A stretch of 64,000 bases of DNA from Changshengia sp049521435. Lineage in GTDB: Bacteria; Chloroflexota; Dormibacteria; Aeolococcales; Aeolococcaceae. This document shows, in pieces, positions 58,751 through 64,000 of this stretch. Below the pieces are notes generated by a model, which was not told where the DNA came from, did not search any database, and saw only the letters and a program-made list of their open reading frames with translations. The stretch lies in NCBI GenBank assembly GCA_049521435.1, contig JBEKOU010000010.1, positions 16,327 through 80,326 on the forward strand. The letters run 5' to 3'. Both the position numbers and the translations under genes were made by a program. Each line of letters starts with the position of its first letter. The stretch's first letter is position 1.

Positions 58751-59649
58751 CTCCGCACCCTACGCCGGAAACGGGACCGCCCGATCAGGCCTCGAGGGGA
58801 GTCGTTCGCGTCACTTCCGGGCAGCGGGCCGAGCACCGCCGCCACGGCGGTGGCGAGACGGCGGCGGCCGCGGCGCTCCCACTCCGCGCCGCCGACCGTC
58901 ATGCCCGCGGCCTCGACCGACTCGGCGAAGTCCCACGCTCGAAGGTACCGCTGGCGTGGCGACTTGGCCATCCCGAAGCGCACCAGTGGTGCGATCTCCT
59001 CCAGCAGCTCGGGACCGGGCAGCGGGGCGCCCAGGTGCTGGTCGCGGACGGTGCTGGCCCCGCCCAGGTAGGGGGGCGTCCCGGTCAGGCACTCGACGAG
59101 GATCACCGCCGCCGCGTAGAGGTCGGTCTCGATGGTCGGCTCCTCGCCCCGCCAGAGCTCGGGCGCCATGTACTCCGGGCTCCCCTGGATCCAGCGGCTC
59201 CCCGGGGTGCGGGCGACCATCCCCAACTCCGCGACCCGCGAGACCCCCTGGCGGTCGACCAGGATCTTCTCCGGTCGCAGGTCGCGGTGAAGAATCCCCT
59301 CGCGGTGCGCCGACTCCAGCCCCAGCAGGGTGTCGCGAAGCACGACGAGGGTGGCCTCCGTGTCGCGCAGCGTCCCGGGCGTGGCCATCAGCTGGCGAAG
59401 CCACGCACCGTCCACGTAGTCGGTCACGAGGGCCATCCCGAAGGCGTCCTCGACGTAGGCGCGGGTGCGGACCACGTAGGTGCCATCCAGGTGGGCGACG
59501 ATCGGGGCTTCGGCCCGGAACCGCCGGAGGAAGAGGGGGTCACCGAGGAACTCCTGGGGTAGCTGCCGGAGAGTGACGACCGCGCCATCCTCCGCGCGCG
59601 TCGCGTCGGCGCCCAGAGCGCCGGCCTCCGTGTCCCCGCCAGGCGGCAT
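58747..59649 (-). CDS. Serine/threonine-kinase-like protein, probable pseudokinase
   Basis: A 300-residue kinase-fold protein. HRDLRPEKIL (residues 121-130) keeps the HRD aspartate, and the APE motif in YMAPELW is present. The DFG motif, however, is ELG (141-143), the VAIK lysine is Arg28 in VVTLRQL, and there is no Gly-rich loop at the truncated N-terminus. Loss of all three suggests little or no phosphotransfer, so a pseudokinase is likely. A C-terminal basic tail (SRFRRRVRS) has no transmembrane helix. It converges with the glycogen gene and shares its stop palindrome. ATG 59649 is the nearest start. Confidence 0.78.
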   Translation of the reverse strand: MPPGGDTEAGALGADATRAEDGAVVTLRQLPQEFLGDPLFLRRFRAEAPIVAHLDGTYVVRTRAYVEDAFGMALVTDYVDGAWLRQLMATPGTLRDTEATLVVLRDTLLGLESAHREGILHRDLRPEKILVDRQGVSRVAELGMVARTPGSRWIQGSPEYMAPELWRGEEPTIETDLYAAAVILVECLTGTPPYLGGASTVRDQHLGAPLPGPELLEEIAPLVRFGMAKSPRQRYLRAWDFAESVEAAGMTVGGAEWERRGRRRLATAVAAVLGPLPGSDANDSPRGLIGRSRFRRRVRS

Positions 59650-59833
59650 GCATCCCCGTCATGCGACCCGGCCCCGTGGATCAAGCGTAATTGTGAGTTG
59701 GGGCCGGTTCGTTCCACGCATGGTGATGGGCGCGCATGAGCGATGTCAACGCGGCCCCGCCCCGGGCCCCGGAAACGCGTCCCCCGGGGGTCGCGGTGCC
59801 CTGAAAACGCTTCGTCGCGGCCCCCCGCTGCGT

Positions 59834-59839
59834 TAGCCT
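59834..59839 (+). promoter_or_regulatory. -10 box, leaderless start of the small membrane protein
   Basis: TAGCCT ends exactly 7 nt before GTG 59847, with TTCGTC (59811-59816) 17 bp upstream as a weak -35. Confidence 0.45.
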
Positions 59840-59846
59840 GCCTGCA

Positions 59847-60179
59847 GTGCCCAACCGATGGACCCGGGTTCCCGACGGCCCGCCGCCCGCGCCTCCGCGC
59901 TGGGGCGCGGCGGCCCTCCCGCTAGCCGACCTCTTCATGCGGGCGATGGCGTCGCGGCCCCAGAGCGGGAGCCTGCGGGTCACCTGGGTGACCCCGGCCA
60001 CCTATCTCCTCTCCGTCTCCGCGGCCGCCGGCGCGATCGTGATGGTCGCCGTCTGCGCCGTCGCTCTCGCCGGCGGCGGGGGGTGGGCACCGCTCGCCGG
60101 GATCGTGGTGTGCGCCGCCCTCGCCGCCGGCTCGTCCGCGGTTGGCCTGGTCGGTCTGGCTCAGCGCCGCCGGCACTGA
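59847..60179 (+). CDS. Small membrane protein of unknown function
   Basis: A 110-residue protein with two hydrophobic helices, YLLSVSAAAGAIVMVAVCAVALA and LAGIVVCAALAAGSSAVGLVGL, joined by a glycine turn. The first 45 residues are Pro/Ala/Arg-rich and cytosolic-looking; the C-terminus AQRRRH is basic. No family recognised. It precedes the YyaL-type gene by 14 bp and may share a transcript. GTG 59847 is supported by the -10 box. Could be a short-lived accessory of the neighbouring protein; no evidence beyond proximity. Confidence 0.55.
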   Translation: MPNRWTRVPDGPPPAPPRWGAAALPLADLFMRAMASRPQSGSLRVTWVTPATYLLSVSAAAGAIVMVAVCAVALAGGGGWAPLAGIVVCAALAAGSSAVGLVGLAQRRRH

Positions 60180-60193
60180 CCGCGCCCACCCCC

Positions 60194-62230
60194 ATGGCCA
60201 ACCGCCTGGCGACGCAGTCGAGCCCCTACCTCCTCCAGCACGCGGACAACCCCGTCGATTGGTATCCATGGGGCGAGGAGGCGATGAGGACGGCGCGTGA
60301 GACGGATCGCCCCGTCCTCCTCTCGGTCGGTTACAGCGCCTGCCACTGGTGCCACGTGATGGCCCACGAATGCTTCGAGGATCCGGCGATCGCGGCTCTG
60401 ATGAACGAGCTCTTCGTCAACATCAAGGTCGACCGCGAGGAGCGCCCTGACGTGGACGCCGTCTACATGGAGGCGGTCCAGGCGATGACCGGCCAGGGGG
60501 GCTGGCCGATGACGGTGTTCCTCACCCCCGCCGGTGCCCCCTACTTCGGGGGGACGTACTTCCCTCCCCGGCCGCGCGGCGGCCTGCCCGGCTTTCCGGC
60601 CGTCCTTCGTGCGGCGCACGACGCCTACAGCCAGGGCCGGGAGGACGTCGAGCGGATCGGAGCTGAGATCCGCCGGGCTCTGGCGCCCCCACCGCTGCCG
60701 GCGGGGGACGATCCCTCCGCCGAGGTCGTCACCCAGGCGGTGGCGCGGCTCGTGGAGCAGAGCGACGCGGGGCACGGCGGCTTTGGCGGTGCTCCCAAGT
60801 TCCCCCACCCCGCCGCCCTCGAGCTGCTCCTCCGCTGCGGCTTCGGGCGCTCGGACCCGGCGGCCGCGGCCAGCGCCAGGACGACCCTCGACCGGATGCT
60901 CCAGGGCGGCATCTTCGACCAGCTGGGTGGCGGCTTCCACCGCTACAGCGTCGACGCGGGGTGGGCCGTACCCCACTTCGAGAAGATGCTCTACGACAAC
61001 GCCCAGCTGGCCGTCGTCTACCTCCACGCTCATCAGCTGACCGGCGATCCCGAGTACCGCCGCGTGGTGGAGGCCACCCTCGATCACGTCGTCCGGGAGA
61101 TGCTCCTCCCCGAGGGCGGCTTCGCCTCCTCGCAGGACGCGGACTCCGAGGGGGCCGAGGGTCGGTACTTCGTCTGGACCCCCGAGCAGGTCGGTCAGGC
61201 TCTCGCGGATGGCGACGACGCGCGGCTCGCCTGCCGAATCTTCGGTGTGCCGGAGCACGGAAACTTCGAGGACGGCAGCAGCGTGCCCTCTCTCGCTCTG
61301 GCACCGGCTGAGCTCGCCGCGGAGCTGGGCATCGATCGCGACGATGCGGCCCGGAGGGTGGATGTCCTGCGCCGGCGGCTTCTCGCCTCCCGCTCCCGGC
61401 GGGTCGCACCCGGGCGAGACGGCAAGGTGGTCACCGCCTGGAACGGCCTGGCGCTGCGAGCCTTCGCCGAGGCGGGCGCGGCCCTGGCGCGGCAAGATTA
61501 TGTCGAGATTGCCAAAAACTGCGCAGGCTTCCTGCTCGGGGAGGTGGTCGTCGAGGGGCGCCTGCGCCGCAGCTGGATGGCCGGGGCCGCCGGGGTCAGC
61601 GCCTTCCTCGAGGACGTGACCTTCCTGGGCGACGGCCTCCTGGCGGTCTACGAGGCGACCGGGGACGCGAGCCACTACGAGCACGCGGTCGGGCTCGCCG
61701 AGGAGGCCGCGGCCCGGTTCCGCGATCCCGACGGCGGCTACTTCGACACCGCCGCCGACGCCGAGCCGCTGCTGGTCCGCCCCCGCGGCCTGGAGGACAA
61801 CCCCCTACCGGCCGGCCGGTCGATGGCCGCTCAGCTCTTCCTCCGGCTCGCCGGCCTGACCGGCGAGGAGCGCTGGCGGGATCGCGCCCGGGAGATCGTC
61901 CGGCCCCTGGTCCCGGCCATCGCCCGGGCCCCCCTCGCTCTCGGCAGCCTCGCCTGCGTCCTCGACCAGCTGGTCGCCCCCTCGCGGGAGGTGGCGATCG
62001 TGGGCCCTCCCGATGACGCCGCCACCCGGGCGCTGCTCCGCGAGGTGTGGGCGCGCCGTGACCCCTACCGGGTGCTGGCCTGGGGCGCCGGCGGCTCTGT
62101 GCCCCTACTGACCGGCCGGTCACTGGTCGAGGGCCGGCCCGCCGCCTACGTCTGCGAGGGCTTCGTCTGCCGGGTGCCGACAACGGAACCCGGGGAGCTC
62201 GCCCGTCAGCTCGAGGTGGCCGGGGGGTAG
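60194..62230 (+). CDS. YyaL/DUF255 thioredoxin-domain protein (SSP411-like)
   Basis: A 678-residue protein with an N-terminal thioredoxin domain and a large alpha/alpha-barrel-like remainder. It opens NRLATQSSPYLLQHADNPVD, then the redox pair Cys50 and Cys53 in SACHWCHVMAHE, VNIKVDREERPDVDAVYM and GGWPMTVFLTPAGAPYFGGTYF (shown in part). The C-terminal half carries KVVTAWNGLALRAFAEAG and GLEDNPLPAGRSMAAQL, features of the cellobiose-2-epimerase/N-acylglucosamine-epimerase-like barrel. The cellular role is not settled. ATG 60194 has no Shine-Dalgarno. Its end overlaps the convergent hypothetical gene by 25 bp. Confidence 0.88.
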   Translation: MANRLATQSSPYLLQHADNPVDWYPWGEEAMRTARETDRPVLLSVGYSACHWCHVMAHECFEDPAIAALMNELFVNIKVDREERPDVDAVYMEAVQAMTGQGGWPMTVFLTPAGAPYFGGTYFPPRPRGGLPGFPAVLRAAHDAYSQGREDVERIGAEIRRALAPPPLPAGDDPSAEVVTQAVARLVEQSDAGHGGFGGAPKFPHPAALELLLRCGFGRSDPAAAASARTTLDRMLQGGIFDQLGGGFHRYSVDAGWAVPHFEKMLYDNAQLAVVYLHAHQLTGDPEYRRVVEATLDHVVREMLLPEGGFASSQDADSEGAEGRYFVWTPEQVGQALADGDDARLACRIFGVPEHGNFEDGSSVPSLALAPAELAAELGIDRDDAARRVDVLRRRLLASRSRRVAPGRDGKVVTAWNGLALRAFAEAGAALARQDYVEIAKNCAGFLLGEVVVEGRLRRSWMAGAAGVSAFLEDVTFLGDGLLAVYEATGDASHYEHAVGLAEEAAARFRDPDGGYFDTAADAEPLLVRPRGLEDNPLPAGRSMAAQLFLRLAGLTGEERWRDRAREIVRPLVPAIARAPLALGSLACVLDQLVAPSREVAIVGPPDDAATRALLREVWARRDPYRVLAWGAGGSVPLLTGRSLVEGRPAAYVCEGFVCRVPTTEPGELARQLEVAGG

Positions 62231-62805
62231 CTGGATCCAGGAGCTGGCGAGGGTGGCAAGAGGCTGGAGATGGCGATGTACCCATCGTCGCAGCCGGTGA
62301 AGCTCAGCCCGGCGGCCGAGGTGTAGACCGCGTTGGCGCACTTCCCGTAGTGGTAGTCGTTGCTAAACTCTGGGCCCGTGGGGGTCCATCGGTAGTCGAT
62401 GGAACAGTGCGCCCCGGGCTCGACCTCCACCAGCTCGGTCCGGCCGAAATCGACGGCGAAGTCGCCCCCCTCGAACGCCGCCGCGTCGCATTCGGCGGCG
62501 GCGGCCGCGAAACACTGTTCATCGTTCGCGATTTCGCCCTGGTCGGCGACCGATGGCCCAAGATAACCCACCCCTATCAGCGCACCGCCGTCGGACCTCT
62601 GCGAGAAGGAAGGGTTGGCGTCGCTGTCGTAGGCGACCGCCCCGCAGAGTAGATCCCCACGCATCGGGGTGAGGCCGTCCAGTTGCGGCCTGGCACCGTC
62701 CAGTTGCGGCGTGGCACCCGGCCATCCCCGCAGGGTGAAAAAGGCGAGCACTGCCACCAACGCCAGGGCGATGGCGACGAGGCCCGCCAGCGTGCGGCGC
62801 CTCAT
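62206..62805 (-). CDS. Membrane-anchored hypothetical protein
   Basis: I do not recognise this 199-residue protein. A basic start MRRR and one hydrophobic helix (LAGLVAIALALVAVLAFFTL) make a signal anchor; the rest is an extracytoplasmic domain with five cysteines, possibly two disulfides. A tandem PQLDGARPQLDG follows the anchor, encoded by a 21-bp direct repeat. ATG 62805 overlaps the upstream GNAT stop in ATGA, so it is translationally coupled. It overlaps the convergent YyaL gene by 25 bp. Confidence 0.6.
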   Translation of the reverse strand: MRRRTLAGLVAIALALVAVLAFFTLRGWPGATPQLDGARPQLDGLTPMRGDLLCGAVAYDSDANPSFSQRSDGGALIGVGYLGPSVADQGEIANDEQCFAAAAAECDAAAFEGGDFAVDFGRTELVEVEPGAHCSIDYRWTPTGPEFSNDYHYGKCANAVYTSAAGLSFTGCDDGYIAISSLLPPSPAPGSSYPPATSS

Positions 62806-63362
62806 GGCGTCGCATCCGAGCCCATCCATTCCTCAGCCGTGAGCTGATACAGATGGCCGTCCCGCCAGCGGTCGCCGACCAGCGCGAAGTCGTGGATGAC
62901 GCCCATCCGCTGGAAGCCGTTGTCCTCCAGGGCCTGCCAGGAGTGAACGTTGTCGAGGTCGACGGTGGCGTGGATGCGGTGGAGGCCGAGCCCGTCGAAG
63001 GCGTGGGCCACGGCCAGGCCGATGGCCCGCGTGGCGATGCCGTGGTGCCGCTCCCGGGGGGCCACCCAGTAGCCGATGTCGGCGCTCTGGAGGATGTCGC
63101 GACGGATCCGGTCCAGCGAGAGGTGGCCGGCGATGGCTCCGGAGACGGTGATGACGAACCCCTCCGCCGCCTCGTCGGCGAGGCAGCGCCGCACCCGCTC
63201 CCGCTGACCCGCGGCAGTCAGGAACTCGGGGCCGCACCAGGGCTCCTCGACGGCCAGCTCGGTCGCTGACTCGGCGTACATCGCGGCCAACTCCTCGGCG
63301 TCGGCCAGTTTCCATGGCCGGAGACCGACCTCGACGGGGACGTTGATCCGCGCGGTAGCCAT
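62802..63362 (-). CDS. GNAT-family N-acetyltransferase (RimJ-like)
   Basis: A 186-residue acetyltransferase. The RimJ/RimL-type blocks are visible: LRPWKLADAEELAAMYAES near the start, GHLSLDRIRRDILQSADIGYWV, the acetyl-CoA loop RHHGIATRAIGLAVAHAF (glycine pattern variant), IHATVDLDNVHSWQALEDN and GFQRMGVIHDFA. Members acetylate N-terminal residues, spermidine or antibiotics. ATG 63362 is chosen: TACGGT ends 6 nt upstream (leaderless), and no good start exists further out. The stop couples the next gene through ATGA. Confidence 0.85.
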   Translation of the reverse strand: MATARINVPVEVGLRPWKLADAEELAAMYAESATELAVEEPWCGPEFLTAAGQRERVRRCLADEAAEGFVITVSGAIAGHLSLDRIRRDILQSADIGYWVAPRERHHGIATRAIGLAVAHAFDGLGLHRIHATVDLDNVHSWQALEDNGFQRMGVIHDFALVGDRWRDGHLYQLTAEEWMGSDATP

Positions 63363-63368
63363 GCTCCC

Positions 63369-63374
63369 ACCGTA
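63369..63374 (-). promoter_or_regulatory. -10 box, leaderless start of the GNAT gene
   Basis: TACGGT on the minus strand ends 6 nt before ATG 63362; TTGGTC lies 18 bp upstream as a weak -35. Confidence 0.4.
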
Positions 63375-63411
63375 GCACTCGGGATTTCCGGAGACCAAGC
63401 GCCAGACCGTT

Positions 63412-63490
63412 GGGCTCAGCCGGTGTCGGGCGCCCGGGCAGCCAGGCGGGCCGCACCGTGGTGGAGGGCTCAGCCGGAGTCGGGAGCCCG
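63412..63490. repeat. Duplicated tail of the HNH gene
   Basis: The 25 bases at 63412-63436 and 63466-63490 are the same except for two mismatches, 54 bp apart. The second copy holds the stop and last codons of the HNH gene. The first copy is a remnant of the same end. Confidence 0.6.
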
Positions 63491-64000
63491 AGGACGCAGC
63501 CAGCCTCCGTCCGGACCGTAGTCATCGGCGACGGGGAGCAGGGCCACGACCCGCTCGTCGGTGCGGATCAGGCGCCAGCCGCCCTCGTGCACCTTCCAGT
63601 GGTGGGCCCGGCAGATCGTGACAAGATTGGCGAGATCAGTCGAGCCGCCCTGGGCCCAGTGGCGGAGGTGGTGCACCTCCCCCCACGACGCCGGCCGGTG
63701 GCAGCCCGGCCAGACGCAGCCCCGGTCGCGGGCCTGGACCGCCCGGCGGGTCGCCGCCGCCGGCACCCGGGTCGCCCGGCCCACGTCCAGGACCGCGGAA
63801 TCCGCCCCGAACACCACCCGGGTAACCCCGGCGTCGCAGCCCAGGCGGCGGGCGGTCTCGGCGGCGATCGGCCCGCTCAGCTCCAGCTCGGCGGCGGGGG
63901 CTCCCTCCCGCCCCTGGACGGTCGCCAGGGTGGCGGTGACCTGGAGGTGGGGACGCTGGCCGGAGTGCTGGGGGAGCACGCCCGTGTCCCGGGCGTGGCC
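63470..64000 (-). CDS. HNH endonuclease-domain protein (13E12/DUF222 type), C-terminal part
   Basis: The gene runs off the right edge; only its 3' end (about 176 codons) is here. The C-terminal HNH motif is intact: the zinc-binding pair CVWPGCHRP, then VHHLRHWAQGGSTDLANL with the catalytic histidines, and RAHHWKVHEGG. This is the pattern of the 13E12 repeat / DUF222-HNH family, widely repeated in actinobacterial genomes and often linked to mobile DNA. The preceding region (ELSGPIAAETARRLGCDAG) fits the same family. Number of copies elsewhere unknown. Confidence 0.83.
   Translation of the reverse strand, partial: GHARDTGVLPQHSGQRPHLQVTATLATVQGREGAPAAELELSGPIAAETARRLGCDAGVTRVVFGADSAVLDVGRATRVPAAATRRAVQARDRGCVWPGCHRPASWGEVHHLRHWAQGGSTDLANLVTICRAHHWKVHEGGWRLIRTDERVVALLPVADDYGPDGGWLRPRAPDSG

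Noticed and set aside
1..64000. CRISPR arrays, insertion sequences, prophage genes or replication origins
   Set aside because: No regularly spaced repeats, transposase, integrase or phage structural genes were recognised, and no DnaA-box cluster was seen.

Overview
The window is about 64 kb of high-GC DNA (roughly 70% by eye) with densely packed genes on both strands, mostly separated by short gaps. No ribosomal, prophage, transposase or CRISPR sequence was seen. Gene content points to a free-living soil-type bacterium of the Actinomycetota / Chloroflexota / Candidatus Dormibacterota area: a Ddn-like F420-type nitroreductase, an InhA-like enoyl reductase, a DUF2630 protein, a 13E12-type HNH protein, a GlgM-like glycosyltransferase, and many genes that look leaderless (a TANNNT -10 box ending 6-8 nt before the start codon and no Shine-Dalgarno). 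Dormibacterota is my best guess, not a demonstrated assignment.

Layout. 1-2.9 kb: cut-off DNA methyltransferase, then a circularly permuted ATP-grasp / transglutaminase pair. 2.9-7.1 kb: small Cys-motif protein, two tandem GDP-mannose dehydratase paralogues and a convergent Wzx-like flippase (surface glycan). 7.2-11.1 kb: UPF1-like helicase with zinc ribbon and Arg-rich tail, glutaredoxin-PDZ fusion, repeat-bearing spacer, small hypothetical. 11.3-15.5 kb: DUF72, inositol monophosphatase family, fabI-fabF. 15.7-23.8 kb: two GGDEF-EAL proteins around a DHA2 exporter and a secreted subtilase with a Trp-rich repeat tail; sequence words are shared between the upstream regions of the first GGDEF-EAL gene and the subtilase. 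23.9-28.7 kb: 5'-3' exonuclease, TetR-controlled exporter plus hydrolase, ArsR-AHSA1 fusion. 28.8-34.6 kb: frameshifted esterase lipoprotein, DUF2630, cNMP-binding protein, DUF1275, zinc-ribbon SGNH protein, Ddn-like, DCC and proline dehydrogenase genes. 34.6-35.6 kb: tRNA-Lys whose 3' half is duplicated 896 bp away, bracketing one membrane-protein gene. 35.7-44.8 kb: PHP and PAP2 proteins, a two-component system, PH-like protein, acyltransferase, beta-propeller protein, purA without a canonical start codon, and dps. 44.9-50.4 kb: PHP phosphatase, lipoate-ligase-like, CPBP-family, Gfo/Idh/MocA, and two envelope proteins. 50.4-56.1 kb: MarR-linked heterodimeric ABC exporter and an MFS protein. 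56.2-62.2 kb: glgC-glgA/glgM, a pseudokinase-like gene, a small membrane protein and a YyaL-type thioredoxin-domain protein. 62.2-64 kb: lipid- or membrane-anchored hypothetical, GNAT, and a cut-off HNH protein.

How it fits together. Most units are housekeeping (purine, fatty acid and glycogen synthesis) or stress and envelope functions (Dps, exporters with local repressors, cyclic-di-GMP turnover, glycan precursors). The strongest oddities are the purA start codon, the tRNA-Lys partial duplication, the recurrent leaderless start architecture, and the shared repeat words near the cyclic-di-GMP and subtilase genes. There is no gene-free stretch longer than about 300 bases; the largest gaps are 10625-10879, 15480-15746, 19036-19328 and 34588-34850, and each is described as a feature.
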